Below are positions 11,729 through 25,023 of a DNA stretch of 64,000 nt, piece by piece. How positions within the stretch are numbered: position 1 is the first letter of the stretch; each line of letters starts with the position of its first letter. The translations under genes and the position numbers were made by a program. Below the pieces are notes generated by a model that saw only the letters and a program-made list of their open reading frames with translations, was not told the origin of the DNA and did not search any database. This DNA comes from Cycas panzhihuaensis (lineage: Eukaryota; Cycadophyta), in assembly GCA_023213395.1 (NCBI GenBank), contig CM041465.1, forward strand, positions 234,119,741 to 234,183,740, in the 5' to 3' direction.

Positions 11729-12874
11729 TGTTGAGTGAACTAAGTCCCAATAACCAGAAATTGCCACCAAGATCTAAACTATTTTGCAACTAATTATAGG
11801 AATCGAAACTGAAATTTAGCATATAAGTTCTTAAACTAGAGATAATACAATAAATAAATTAGAAAGCCAAAGCATCATATATACACCTAATATAATATTG
11901 TAAAACCCTAATAGTGTGCTAGAGAAACATCCACATAAGAAATGTATCAATCTTTATTATCAAAGAATGGAGAAATATATATAATCTGTAGTAGAATGCT
12001 CATAGCAACAATAATCAATCGTCCAAATCCTCACAATATATCCAATACATCGAACACCATCAACAAAATGAAAAAACACCCTAAATCAGACTATATGAGA
12101 GAGTCATACAAGGCACAAATCTTGACCATAGAATCTAGGATATTTTGAGCAAACAACCCTGATTCTTTTTATAATTTAGTATGCTTTTAGTGCTCGATTT
12201 TTGGGTTAGGGGCTATTACCCTCAAACCTTCTCTTTATAGGGGGTGTTTTGGCACCCCTCGCACCCCCAACTAAGGGGAGTTCTTGCCCCCCTTAGATCC
12301 CCCCAAGGAAGTTTGAGGGGAAAATGCACTGCTAACTTGTCAAAATTTTAGCCTCCAAAACATTGTTGACACATTATCTAACAATCTCCATCTTGATAAC
12401 GATTTACTTGATACCTTTCTTAGATCATTTATTACCTTTTTTACAAGCCAAGAGAAGTTAAACACCATTTGAACTTCTCTAATAGTACTGGTTTTGTCAA
12501 CATGTTAGCACAATTATATTTTATGTTAATATTCTTAAGTACCACGACACCTTCTTCCATAATGATATTAAATAGAACTTTATTCGCCAAGTATAATTGT
12601 ATTGTGCTAAGAGCCCTTTTGTCTATATCATCCCATTTGTCATCGTCTATCCCTGCAGGTTTCTTCATTCTACCTTCAAGAGCTCCATACAAACCTTATT
12701 GTACCAAAATATTATATACGATTTTAACTTCCACAACTTAAAGTTATTTTTGCTATTAAATTTTTTTATCTCGAACTTTGCATTTGTCAGTTTCACCATT
12801 TGGTGTTAAAAAAAAAGGTAACACCAAAACCTTCATAAACTCACTGTAAAAATAAAAGTGGCTCTAATACCACT
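11729..12874 (-). mobile_element. Array unit 2 (LTR 11,729-12,383; internal 12,384-12,874)
   Basis: This unit has the best-preserved fusion frame: an 83-codon minus-strand ORF (12,441-12,692) that contains gag sequence (DDDKWDDIDKRALSTIQLYL) and then, without a break, the RNase H tail (ANMLTKPVLLEKFKWCL). Confidence 0.9.
12441..12692 (-). pseudogene. gag N-terminus fused to RNase H C-terminus (unit 2)
   Basis: The 83-residue frame starts MYGALEGRMKKPAGIDDDKW, which matches the N-terminal part of plant Copia gag (the ALEGK-KP-GM-D-DW-DLD-RA-STI-L-LA-EVL pattern). After about residue 45 it switches to NIKYNCANMLTKPVLLEKFK, the extreme C-terminus of Copia RNase H (normally HT-N-ADMLTKPV--KF--CL). 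Everything between, namely the gag zinc knuckle, protease, integrase, RT and the catalytic part of RNase H, is absent. The same junction is seen in the other units, so the deletion predates the amplification. The frame lacks its upstream gag start codon in this copy. The ORF has no catalytic capacity and its retention may reflect chance or an RNA-level role. Confidence 0.85.
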
Positions 12875-14015
12875 TAATGAGTAAACTAGGTCCCAATAAC
12901 CAAAAACTGCCACTAAAATCTAAACTATTTCGCAACTAGTTACAGGAATCAAAACTAAAATTTAACATGCAAGTTCTTAAACAAGAGATAATATAACAAA
13001 TAAATTATAAAGACAAAGCATCACATAAACATCTAATATAACATGGTAAAACCCTAGCAGCATGCTAAGGAAATATCCATATAAGAAAGCTATCGATCTT
13101 TGTTATCAAAGAATAGAGAAATGTATATAATCTATAGTAGAATGCTTATAACAACAATAACCAGTTACCTAACTCATAGTACATTCAATACACTGAACAT
13201 CATCAACATAATAAAAAAATACCTTAAATTAGGCTATATGAGAGAGTCATACGATGCACAAATCTCGACCATAAAATTTAGGGTATTTTGAGTGAACGAC
13301 ACTGATTCTTTTTATAATTTAGTATGCTTTTAAGTGCTAGATTTTTAGCTCAAGGGCTATCACCACCAAACCCCCTCTTTGTCAAGGGGGTTCTAGCACC
13401 TCCCGCACCCCCTAGAAAGGGAGGCTTCTACCCCCTTTGGATCACCCCGAGGAAGTTTAGGATAGAAATTGTACTGCTAACCTATCAAAATTTTAGCCTC
13501 CAAAACATTGTTGTCACATTATCTAACAATATCCACCTTGATAACAATTTACCTAATACGTTTCCTGGACTATTCATTACCTTTTCTACTAGCCAAGAAA
13601 AGTCAAACGCTACTTAAACTTCTTCAATAGTACTAGTTTTATGAACATGTCAATGCAATTATGTTTTATATTAATCTTCTCAAGTACCACTCCACTTGCT
13701 TTTACTATGATGTTAAATAACTTTATCTGCCAAGCACAATCGTATTGTGCTAAGAGCCCTTTTATCTAGATCATCCCATTCATCATCATCTATTCCTATT
13801 GGTTTCCTCAATTTACCTATAAGAGCTCTATACAAACCTTATTGTACTAGAATATCATATGTTTTCAACTTCTACAACTCGAAGTTATTCTTGCTATTGA
13901 ATTTCTTCACCTCAAACTTTGCATTTGCCAGTTCTGCCATTTGGTGTTAAAAAAAAAAGCTATACCAAAACCTTCACAAAATCACTGTAAAAGTATAAGT
14001 GACTCTAATACTGCT
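12875..14015 (-). mobile_element. Array unit 3 (LTR 12,875-13,528; internal 13,529-14,015)
   Basis: Complete unit with the same gag/RNase H fusion, broken by substitutions. The LTR boundary next to unit 4 reads CGTTGAG instead of TGTTGAG. Confidence 0.85.
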
Positions 14016-15148
14016 CGTTGAGTAAACTAGGGCCTAATAACCAGAAACTGCCACTAAGATCTAAACTATTTTGTAACTAATTACAAGAATCAGAACTAAA
14101 ATTTAGTATACAAGTTCTGAAACTAGAGAAAATACAATAAATAAATTAGAAAGTTATAGCATCATATATACACCAGATATAACGTGGTAAAAACCTAGTA
14201 GTGTGGTAGGCAAACATCCACACAAGAAATGTATCAATCTTTATTATCATAGAATAGAGAAATGTATATAATCTATAGTAGAATATTGACAACAACAATA
14301 ACCAGTCGTCTAACTCCTCACAGTACATCCAATACATCAAACACAATTAATATAATGAAAAAACACCCTAAATTAGGCTATATAAGAGAGTTTTAGAAAG
14401 CACAAATCTTGACCATAGAATCTAGGATATTTTCAGCGAATGACCATAATTCTCTTTACAATAAGTGTTAGCTTTTTGGGTTAGGGGCTATCACCCTCGA
14501 ATCCACTATTTGCAGGGGTAGTTCCAGCACCCCCGTACACCCTGACCAAAGGGGGCTCTCGGCACCCTTGGATCCCTCTAAGGAAGTTTGGGGGAGAAAC
14601 CATGCTGCAAACCTGTCAAAATTTTAGCATCTAAAATATTGTTGTCATATTATCTAACAATCTCCACCTTAACAATAATTTATCTGATACCTTTCTTAGA
14701 CCATTTATCACCTTTTCTGTAATCTAAGAGAAGTTAAACACCATTTGAACTTCTCCAATAGTACTAGTTTTATAAACATGTCAGCACAATTCTATTTTGT
14801 GTTAACCTTCTCAAGTGCCACTCCACCTGCTTCCACTGTGATGTTAAATAGAGCTTCATCTGCCAAATACAATTGTATTGTTCTAAGAGCCCTTTTATCT
14901 AGATTATTCCATTTGTCATCGTCCATCTCTGTGGGTTTCTTCGATTTGCCTGTAAGAGCTCTATACAAACCTTGTTATACCAAAACATCATACACTTTCA
15001 ACTTTCACAACTCAAAGTTGTTCTTGCTATTAAATTACTCTACCTCAAACTTTATATTTGCTAGTTTCATCATTTGGTATAGAAAAAAAAACTGACACTA
15101 AAATCTTTACAAATCCGCTGCAAAATTAAAAGTGGCTTTGATACCACT
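14016..15148 (-). mobile_element. Array unit 4 (LTR 14,016-14,659; internal 14,660-15,148)
   Basis: Complete unit. The polypurine tract reads AAGGTGGAGATT (complement of 14,660-14,671) and abuts TGTTAGATAATATGAC, giving a clear LTR start. Confidence 0.88.
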
Positions 15149-16292
15149 TATTGAGTAAACTATGTCTCAATAACCAGAAACTGCCACCAAGATCTAAACT
15201 ATTTTACAACTAGTTACAGAAATCAAAGCTAAAATTTAACATGCAAGTTCTTAAACTAGAGATAATACAATAAATAAATTAGAGATGCCAAAGCATCACA
15301 TAAACACACGATATAACATGGTAAAACCCAAGTAGTATGCTAGGGAAACATCCACACAAGAAATGTATCAATCTTTATTATCAAAGAATGGAGAAATGTA
15401 CATAATCTACAGTAGAATTCTCATAGTAATAACAACAAGTCATCCAACTCCTCACAGTACATCTAATACATCAAACACCATCAACATAATGAAAAAACAC
15501 TCTAAATCGAACTATATGAGAGAGTCATACAAGGCACAAATTTTGACCATAGAATCTAGGGAATTTTAAGTGAACAACTTTGATTCTCTTTATAACTTAG
15601 TATGCTTTTTAGTGCTAGATTTTTAGGTTAGAGGTTATTGCCCCCAAAACTCCTCTTTGTATGGGTGTTTCTGGTACCCTATGCACCCCGACTAAGGGGG
15701 GCTCCTACTAGCCTTAGATCCCCTCTAGGAAGTTTAGAGAGAAAACTGCACTGCCAACTTATTAAAATTTTAGCCTCCAAAACATTATTATTACATTATC
15801 TAACAATCGCCACCTTAACAACAATTTACTTGATACCTTTCCTAGACCATTCATCAACTTTTTTACAAGCCAAGCGAAGTCAAATACCATTTAAACTTTG
15901 ATAGTACTAGTTTTGTGAATATGTCAACATAGTTTTATTTTATATTAACATTCTCAAGTGTCACTCTACGTGCTTCCACTATAATGTTAAATAGAACTTC
16001 ATCTTCTAAGCATAATCATATTATGCTAAGAGCCATTTTGTTTAGATCATCCCATTTGTCATTGTCCATCCCTGTAGATTTCTTTGATTTACTTATAGGA
16101 GCTCTGTATAAACCTTGTTGTACTATAACATCATATGCTTTTAACTTCTACAACTTGAAGTTATTCTTGCTATTGAATTTCTCTAGCTCAAACTTTGCAT
16201 TTTCCAGTTTCACCATTTAGTGTAAAAAAAAAAAACTAATACCAAAATCTTCACAAACTCACTGCAAAAATAAAAGTGACTTTGATACTACT
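15149..16292 (-). mobile_element. Array unit 5 (LTR 15,149-15,805; internal 15,806-16,292)
   Basis: Complete unit with a decayed gag/RNase H fusion. The primer binding site to its right, just left of unit 6, is degenerate. Confidence 0.85.
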
Positions 16293-17411
16293 TGTTAAGT
16301 AAATTAGGTCCCAATAACCAAAAACCGCCACCAAGATTTAAACTATTTCGTAACTAGTTATAGGAATTGAAACTAAAATTTAACATGTAAGTTCTTAAAC
16401 TAGAGATAATATAATAAATAAATTATAAAGCCAAAGCATCACATATACACTCAATATAACATGGTAAAATCCTAGCGGTATGCTAGAGAAACATCCGCAA
16501 AGGAAAGGTATCAATCTTTATTATTAAAGAATAGAGAAATGTACATAGTCTATAGTAGAATATTCACAACAACAACAACCAGTCACCTAACTACTCACAA
16601 TACATCCAATACATTGAACACCATCAATATAATGAAAAAACACCCTAAATCAGGCTATGTGAGAGAGTCATATAAGGCACAAATCTCGACTATAGAATCT
16701 AGAGTATTTTAAGTGAACAACCCTAATTCTTTTTATAATTTGGTATGCTTTACAGTGCTAGATTTTTAGGTCAGGGGCTATCACCCCCAAACCCCCTCTT
16801 TACGGGGGGGATTCTAATACCACCCAAACCCCAAGACCAAGGGGGGTTCTTGCTCCCCTTGGATCCCCCCGAAGAAGTTTAGAAGAGAAACCGCGCTACC
16901 GACCTATCAAAATTTTAGCGTACAAAATATTGTTGTCACATTATCCAACAATCTCCACCTTGATAACAATTTACCTAATACCTTTTCTAGACCATTCATC
17001 AGCTTTTCTATAAGTTAAGAGAAGTCAAACACCATTTAAACTTCTCTAATAGTACTAGTTTTGTGTTAACCTTCTCAAGTGCCACTGCATTTATATCCAC
17101 TGCGATGTTAAATAGAACTTCATCTGCCAAGCACAATCATATTATGCTAAGAACCCTGTTATCTAGATCATCCTATTTGTCATCATCCCTCCCTGTGGGT
17201 TTCTTCAATTTACCTACAAGAGCTCTATATAAACTTCGTTGTACCAAAATATCATATGCTTTTAGCTTCTACAACTTGAAGTTATTCTTGCCATTGAATT
17301 TCTCCACCTTGAACTTTGCATTTACTAGTTTTTCCATTTAGTATAAAAAAAAAGCTGACATAAAAACCTTCATAAACATACTATAAAAATAAAAATGGCT
17401 CTGATTCCACT
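16293..17411 (-). mobile_element. Array unit 6 (LTR 16,293-16,950; internal 16,951-17,411)
   Basis: Complete unit with an internal region about 30 bp shorter than the others. A short deletion has removed sequence between the fusion frame and the polypurine side, near 17,060. Confidence 0.85.
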
Positions 17412-18569
17412 TATTGAGTAAACTAGGTCCTAATAACCAGAAACTGCCACTGAGATCTAAACTATTTTCAACTAGTTACAGGAATCAAAACTATAATTTA
17501 ACATGCAAGATCTTAAACTAGATATAATACAATAAATAAATTAGAAAGCTAAAGCATCACATATACACTTGATATAATATGGTAAAACCCTAACAGTATG
17601 CTAGGGAAATATCCATACAGGAAACGTATTGATCTTTATTATCAAAGAATGGAGAAATGTATATAATCTACAGTAGAATACTCACAGCAACAACCAGTCA
17701 CCCAACTCTTCACAGTACATTCAATACATTGAACCCCATCAACATAATGAAAAAACACCCTAAATCAGGCTATATGAGAGATTCATATAAGGCACAAATC
17801 TCAACCATAGAATCTAGGTTATTTTTAGAGAATGACTATAATTCTCTTTATAATTTAGCATGCTTTTTAGTGATAGCCTTTTGGGTCAAAGGCTATCACC
17901 CTTAAACCCTCTCTTTGTGGGGGAGGGGGTGGGGGGGTGGGTCTGACACCCCCTGTACCTCCTAGCCAAGTGGGGCTCCCACCTCTCTTGGATTCCCTTG
18001 AAGAAGTTTAGGGAAGAAACCCCACTGCTAACCTGTTAAAATGTTAGCCTCCAAAATATTGTTACCACATTATCTAACAATCTCCACCTTATCAATAGTT
18101 TACCTGATTCATTTTTTGAATAATTCATCATCTTTTCTGCAAGCCAAGAGAAGTCAAACACCATTTGAACTTACATAATAGTACTAGTTTTGCTAACATG
18201 TTAGTATAATTTTGTTTTGTATTAACATTCTTAAGTACCACTCCACCTACTTCTACTGCAATGTTATAAAGAACTTTATCTACCAAGAATAATAATATTG
18301 TGTTAAGAGCCCTTTTATTTAAATCATCCCATTTGTCATCATCCATCCCTGCATGTTTCTTTGATTTTTCTACAAGAGCTATATACAAAACTTATTTTAC
18401 TAGAATATCATATGCTTTTAACTTCCACAACTCGAAATTATTCTTGCTATTGAATTTATCCGCCTCGAACTTTGTATTTGCTAGTTTCGCTATTTGGTGT
18501 AGAAAAAAAAAGTTGAAACCAAAATATTCATAAACTCGCTATAAAAATAAAAGTAGCTATAATATTACT
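17412..18569 (-). mobile_element. Array unit 7 (LTR 17,412-18,079; internal 18,080-18,569)
   Basis: Complete unit carrying a second long fusion frame (86 codons, 18,128-18,388). The plus strand of its U3 has G-runs near 17,920-17,941 that could fold into a quadruplex. Confidence 0.88.
18128..18388 (-). pseudogene. gag N-terminus fused to RNase H C-terminus (unit 7)
   Basis: This 86-residue frame repeats the unit 2 fusion with different substitutions: gag part with MDDDKWDDLNKRALNTI, then NTKQNYTNMLAKLVLLCKFK and a CLTSLGLQKR end. The junction falls at the same place (after a VEVGG-like stretch), so the two copies descend from one deletion derivative. It encodes no enzyme domain. Upstream on the minus strand, gag residues of the FxLWKxKxYDVL type can be read across stops. 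Confidence 0.85.
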
Positions 18570-19707
18570 TATTGAGTAAACTAGGTCTCAATAACTAGAA
18601 ACTGTCACCAAGATCTAAACTATTTTGTAACTAGTTATAAGAATCGAAACTGAAATTTAACATGCAAGTTATTAAACTAGAGATAATATAATAAATAAAT
18701 TAGAAAGCCAAAGAATCACAAATACACTCGATATAATATGGTAAAACCTTAGTAGTATGCTAGAGAAATATCCATATATGAAAGGTATTAATCTTTATTA
18801 TCAAAGAATAGAGAAATATACATAATCTATAGTAGAATGCTCACAACAATAACAACCAATCATCTAACTCCTCATAGTATATCTAATATATTAAACACCA
18901 TCAACATAATGAAAAAATACCCTAAATTGGGCTATATAAAAGAGTCATACAAGTCACAAATCTTGACCATAGAATCTAGGGTATTTTGAGCAAACGACCC
19001 TGATTCTCTTTATAATTTAGTATACTTTTTATTGCTAGATTTTTGGGTAAGGAGTTATTATCCCCGAATCCCCTCTTTATAGGGGGTTTCTAGCACCACC
19101 ACATCCTCCACCCAAGAGGGGCTTACACCCCCTTGGATCCCCCCAAGGAAGATTAGGGGAGAAATTGCATTGAAAACCTGTCAAAATTTTAGCCTTCAAA
19201 ACATTGTTGTCATATTATCTAATAATCTCTACCTTGACAACTATTTATCTGATACCTTTCTTAGACCATTCATCACTTTTTTAACAAGTCAAGAGAAGTC
19301 AAATACCATTTGAATTTCTCCAATAGTACTAGTTTTGTAAGCATGTCAGTATAATTATGTTTTATACTAACCTTCTCAAATGCCACTCCACCTTCTTCCA
19401 CTATGATATTAAATAGAACTTCATCTGCCAAGCATAATCATATTGTACTAAAAGGCCTTTTGTCATCCCATTCGTTATCATCCATCCCTGTAGGTTTCTT
19501 TGATTTGCCTATAAGAGCTCTGTACAAACCTTGTTATATCAGAACATTATACACTTTCAACATCCATAACTTAAAGTTGTTCTTGCCATCGAATTTCTCC
19601 ACCTCAAACACTACATTCACCAGTTTTACCATTTGGTATAGAAAAAAAAAACTAACATCAAAACCTTCATAAACTCACTGTAAAATAAAAGTGGCTCTAA
19701 TACCACT
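18570..19707 (-). mobile_element. Array unit 8 (LTR 18,570-19,224; internal 19,225-19,707)
   Basis: Complete unit. The boundary with unit 9 keeps a good primer binding site (complement GCTCTAATACCAC, one mismatch). Confidence 0.85.
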
Positions 19708-20827
19708 TGTTGAGTAAACTAGGTCCTAATAACCAGAAACCACCACCAAGATCTAAATTATTTTGTAACTAATTATAAGAATCGAAACTGAAATTTAATA
19801 TGGGAGTTCTTAAACTAAGTATAATATAATAAATAAATTAAAAAGCTAAAGCATCACAAATACACTCAATATGATGTGGTAAAACCCTAATAGTTTGTTA
19901 GGGAAACATCCACACATGAAAGGTATCGATCTTTATTATCAGAGAATGGAGAAATACATATAATCTATAATAGAATGCTTACATGAACAACAACTAGTCA
20001 TCTAGCTCCTCACAATACATCCAATACATCGAACACCATCAACATGATAAAAAAATATCCTAAATCGGGCTATATGAGAGAGTCATACAAAGCACAAATC
20101 TTGACCATAGAATCAAGGGTATTTTAAGCGAATGACCCCAATTCTTTTTACAATTTAATATGATTTTTAATGCTAGCTTTTTGGGTTAGGGGCTATTACC
20201 CCTGAACCCCTTTTTTGCAGGGGCATTTCTGGCACCCCCTATACCCCTGGCCAAAGAGGGCTCTCACCCCCCTTGGATCCCATCGAGGAAGTTTGGGAGG
20301 GAAATTATACTGCCAACCTGTCAAAATTTTAGCCTCTAAAATATTATTGTCATATTATTTACTTGATAGCTTTCCTAAACCATCCATCAGCTTTTCTACA
20401 AGTCAAGAGAAGTTAAATACCATTTGAACTTCTCTAATAGTACTAGTTTTATGAACATGTCAGCACAATACTATTTTGTGTTAACCTTCTCAAGTGCCAC
20501 TCCACCTACTTTGACTGAGATGTTAAATAGAACTTCATCTGCCAAGCATAATCATATTGTGCTACAATCCCTTTTGTCTAGACCATCCTATTCATCATCG
20601 TCCATGCTTATGGGTTTCTTTGATTTGCCTACAAGAGCTTTGTATAAGCCTTGTTTTACTAGAACATCGTACACTTTTAACTTCCATAATTTGAAGTTGT
20701 TCTTACTATTGAATCGATCCACCTCAAACTTTGTATTCGCTAGTTTTGCCATTTGGTGTAGAAAAAAAATCTAATACCAAAACCTTTACAAACTCACTAT
20801 AAAAGTAAAAGTGGCTTTGATGCTACT
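19708..20827 (-). mobile_element. Array unit 9 (LTR 19,708 to about 20,360; polypurine tract deleted)
   Basis: Around 20,360 about 24 bp are missing, including the TAACA end of the LTR and the polypurine tract. Such a unit could not prime plus-strand DNA synthesis by itself. Confidence 0.85.
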
Positions 20828-21972
20828 TATTGAGTAAACTAGGTCTTAATAACTAGAAATCACCAGCAAGATCTAAATTATTTCACAACTAGTTAGAGGA
20901 ATCAAAATTAAAATTTAACATATAAGTTTTTAAACTATAGATAATATAATAAATAAATTAGAAATCCAAAGCATAATATATACACCCAATATAATATGGT
21001 AAAACCCTAGCAGTGTGCTAGGGAAACATCCACATAGGAAAGGTATCGATCTTTATTATCAAAGAATAGAGAAATATACATAATCTGCACTAGAATGCTC
21101 ACAACAACAACAACCAATCGCCCAACTCCTCATAGTACATCCAATACATTGAACACCATCAATATAATGAAAAAACACTCTAAATTGGACTATATGAGAG
21201 AGTCATACAAGGCATAAATCTCGACAATAGAATTTAGGATATTTTGATCAAACAAACCCGATTCTCTTTACAATTTAGTATGCTTTTTAGTACTAGATTT
21301 TTAGGTCAGGGGCTATTGCCCCTAAACTCCCTCTTTGCAGGGGGGTTCTAGCACCCTTCGCACCTCTGGCCAATGGGGGCTCACGCCCCCTTTAGATCCC
21401 CTTGAAAAAGTTTAGGAAGGAAACCGTGATGCTAACTTGTTAAAATTTTAGCCTCTAAAACATTATTGCCATATTATCTAATAATCTTCACCTTAACAAC
21501 AATTTACCTGATACCTTTCATAGACCATTTATCACCTTTTTTACAACCTAGAAGAAGTCAAATACCATTTGAACTTCTCTAATAGTACTAGTTTTGTGAA
21601 CATATGAGTACAATTCTATTTTATGTTAACCTTCTCAAGTGCCACTCCACTTGCTTCCACTACGATGTTAAATAGAACTTCATTCATCAGCCCTAATCAT
21701 ATTGTATTAAGAGTCCTTTTGTCTAGATCATCCCATTTGTCATCATCCATCACTGTGGGTTTCTTCGATTTGTTTGTAACAACTACGTATAAACCTTATT
21801 GTAATAGAACATCATATGCTTTCAACTTCTATAACTCAAAGTTGTTCTTGCTATTGAATTCCTCCACCTTGAACTTTGTATTTACTAGTTTCACCATTTC
21901 GTGTAGAAAAAAAAGTTAACACCAAAACCCTCATAAACTCGTTGCAAAAATAAAAGTGGCTCTAATACCACT
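20828..21972 (-). mobile_element. Array unit 10 (LTR 20,828-21,483; internal 21,484-21,972)
   Basis: Complete unit with a decayed fusion frame. The right boundary reads TGTTGTGTAAAC instead of TGTTGAGTAAAC. Confidence 0.85.
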
Positions 21973-22718
21973 TGTTGTGTAAACTAGGTCCCAATAACTA
22001 GAAACTGCCACCAAGATCTAAACCATTTTATAACTAGTTACAGGAATTGAAACTGAAATTTAATATGCAAGTTCTTAAACTATAGATAGCATAATAAATA
22101 AATTAGAGAGCTAAAGCATCAAATATACACTTGATATAACATGGTAAAATCCTAGAAATATGCTATGGAAACATCCACACAGGAAAGGTATTGGTCTTTA
22201 TTATTAAATAATAGAGAAATATATATAATCTACAGTAAAATACTCATAGTAACAATAATCAATTGCCTAACTCCTCAAAGTATATCCAATATATCAAACA
22301 CTATAAACATAATGAAAAAACACCCTAAATTGGGCTATATAAGAGAGTCATACAAGGCATAAATCTTGATCGTAGAATCTAGGGTATTTTAAGTGAATGA
22401 CTCTGATTCTCTTTATAATTTAGTATGATTTTTAGTGCTAGATTTTTAGGTCAGCAACCCTTTTGTCTCGATCATCCTATTTGACATCATCCATCTCTAC
22501 GGGTTTTTTCGATTTACTTACAAGATCTCTATACAGACCTTGTTGTACCAGAATATCATACGCTTTCAACTTCCACAACTTGAAGTTGTTTTTGCCATTG
22601 AATTTCTCCACATCAAACTTTACATTCACTAGTTTTACTATTTGGTATTAGAAAAGAAAAGGAGATACCAAAACCTTCACAAACTCACTATAAAAATAAA
22701 AGTAGCTCTGATACCACT
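21973..22718 (-). mobile_element. Array unit 11, internally deleted (746 bp)
   Basis: About 400 bp are missing. At about 22,455 the U3 sequence TTTTAGGTCAG is joined directly to the gag codons read as AACCCTTTTGTCTCGATC. The deletion removes the G-rich U3 block, the LTR 5' end, the polypurine tract and the RNase H tail. It is private to this unit. Confidence 0.88.
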
Positions 22719-23882
22719 TGTTGAGTAAACTAAGTCTTAATAACTAGAAACTACCACCAAGATCTAAACAATTTCATAACTAGTTACAAGAACCGAAACT
22801 AAAATTTAATATGCAAATTCTTAAACTAGTGATAATATAATAAATAAATTAGAAAGCTAAGGAATCACATATACACCTAATATAAAATGGTAAAACCCTA
22901 GCAATGTGTTAGGGAAACATCCACATAGAAAATGTATGAAAGGTATCAATCTTTATTATCAAAGAATAAAGAAATGTACATAATCTATAGTAGAATGCTC
23001 ATATCAATAATAACCAGTTGCCCAACTCCTCACAGTACATCCAATATATTGAACACCATCAACATAATGAAAAGACACTCTAAATTGGCCTATATGAGAG
23101 TCATGTAAGGCATAAATCTCAACTTTAGAATCTTGGGTATTTTGAGTGAAGGACCATAATTTTCTTTACAATTTAGTATGCTTTTCAATGCTAGCTTTTT
23201 GGGTTAGGGGCTATTGCCCCCAAACCCCCTCTTTATAGGGAGGAGGGAGGGGTTTCTGAAACCCCCTATACCACCTGGCCAAGGGAGGCTCCTGCCTCCC
23301 TTGGATCCCCCTTGAGGAAGTTTGGAGGGGAAATTGCAGTGTTAACCTATCAAAATTTTAGCCTCTAAAACATTGTTGTTACATTATCTAATAATCTTCA
23401 CCTTAACAATAATTTACCTAATACCTTTCCTAGACCATCCATTAGCTTTTTTGCAAGTCAAGAGAACTCAAATACCATTTAAACTTCTCCAATGGTACTA
23501 ATTTTCTGAACATGTCAGTACAATTCTGTTTTGTGTTAACCTTCTCAAGTGCTACTCCACCTGCTTTAACTATGATGTTAAATAGAACTTCATCTACCCA
23601 GCATAATGGTATTGTGCTATGAGCCCTTTTGTCTAGATCATCCTATTCGTGATCATCCATCCTTGTGGGTTTCTTTGATTTGCCTGCAAGAGCTCTATAT
23701 AAACTTTATTGTACTAGAACATCGTACCCTTTTAACTTCCATAATTTGAAGTTGTTCTTGCTATTGAATTTCTCTACTTTGAACTTTGCATTTGCTACTT
23801 TTGCCATTTAGTGTAGAAAAAAAAGTTGATATGAAAACCTTCATAAACTCGCTGCAAAAATAAAAGTGGCTTTGATACCACT
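22719..23882 (-). mobile_element. Array unit 12 (LTR 22,719-23,393; internal 23,394-23,882)
   Basis: Longest unit. The primer binding site just left of it (complement of 22,705-22,716) reads TGGTATCAGAGC without a mismatch, two bases from the LTR end. Confidence 0.88.
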
Positions 23883-25023
23883 TGTTAAGTAAACTAGGTC
23901 CCAATAACTCGAAACTGCCACCAAGATCTAAACTATTTCACAACTAGTTACAAGAATTGAAACTAAAATTTAATATGCAAGTTCTTAAACTAGAAATAAT
24001 ATAATAAACAAATTAGAAATCTAAAGCATAACATATATACCTAATATAACATGGTAAAACCCTAGCAGTGTGTTAGAGAAACATCTACATATGAAAGGTA
24101 TCAATCTTTATTATAAAAGAATAGAGAACATAATCTATACTAGAATGCTCACAGTAACAACAACCAATCACCCAACTCTTCACATTATATCCAATATATC
24201 GAACACCATCAATATAATGAAAAAACACCCTAAATCACGCTATATGAGAGAGTTATATAAGGCATAAATCTCAACCATAGAATTTATGGTATTTTGATTA
24301 AACGAACCTAATTATCTTTATAATTTAGTATGCATTTTAGTGCTAGCCTTTTAGGTCACGGGCTATTGCCCCTGAACCCTCTCTTTACGGGGGGTTTCAG
24401 GCACCCCCTACACCTCTGGCCAAGGGGGGCTCTTGTCCCCCTTAGATGTCCCCAAGGATGTTTGGGAAAGAAATCAGGCTGCTAAACTATCAAAAATTTA
24501 GCCTAAAAAATATTGTTGTCATATTATATAACAATATCCACCTTGACAACAATTTACTTGATACCTTTTCTAGACCGTTCATCACCTTTTTTGAAACCTA
24601 AAAGAAGTCAAAACACCATTTGAACTTCTCTAATAGTACTAGTTTTGTAAACATGTCAATACAATTCTGTTTTATATTAACCTTCTCAAGTACCACTCCA
24701 CCTACTTCTACTACGATATTAAATAAAACTTCATTTGCCAACTATAATCGTATTGTATTAAAATCCCTTTTGTTTAGATCATTCCATTCTTCATCATCTA
24801 TCCTTATGGGTTTCTTCAATTTGTCTGCAACAACTCTATACAAATCTTATTGTACCAGAACATCATATACTTTCAACTTCCACAACTCAAAGTTATTCTT
24901 GCTATTAAATTTCTCCACCTCGAATTTTGTATTCACTAGTTTCACCATTTAGTGTAGAAAAAAAAGCTAACACCAAAACCTTTACAAACTCGTTGTAAAA
25001 ATAAAAGTGGCTCTGACACCACT
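23883..25023 (-). mobile_element. Array unit 13 (LTR 23,883-24,533; internal 24,534-25,023)
   Basis: Complete unit with a decayed gag/RNase H fusion and the usual G/C-rich block in U3 near 24,380-24,450. Confidence 0.85.

Noticed and set aside
11378-11734. A plus-strand Ser/Phe-rich ORF that recurs in nearly every array unit (for example 14,745-15,095, 20,424-20,774, 25,778-26,128), looking like a tandem gene family
   Set aside because: It is the exact antisense of the gag/RNase H fusion region. Its regular recurrence comes from the array period, and the residues mirror gag codons on the other strand.
22705-22716. Possible tRNA-Met fragments at the unit borders of the array
   Set aside because: The match is limited to the 3'-end complement used as a primer binding site. 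No cloverleaf can be formed from the flanks.
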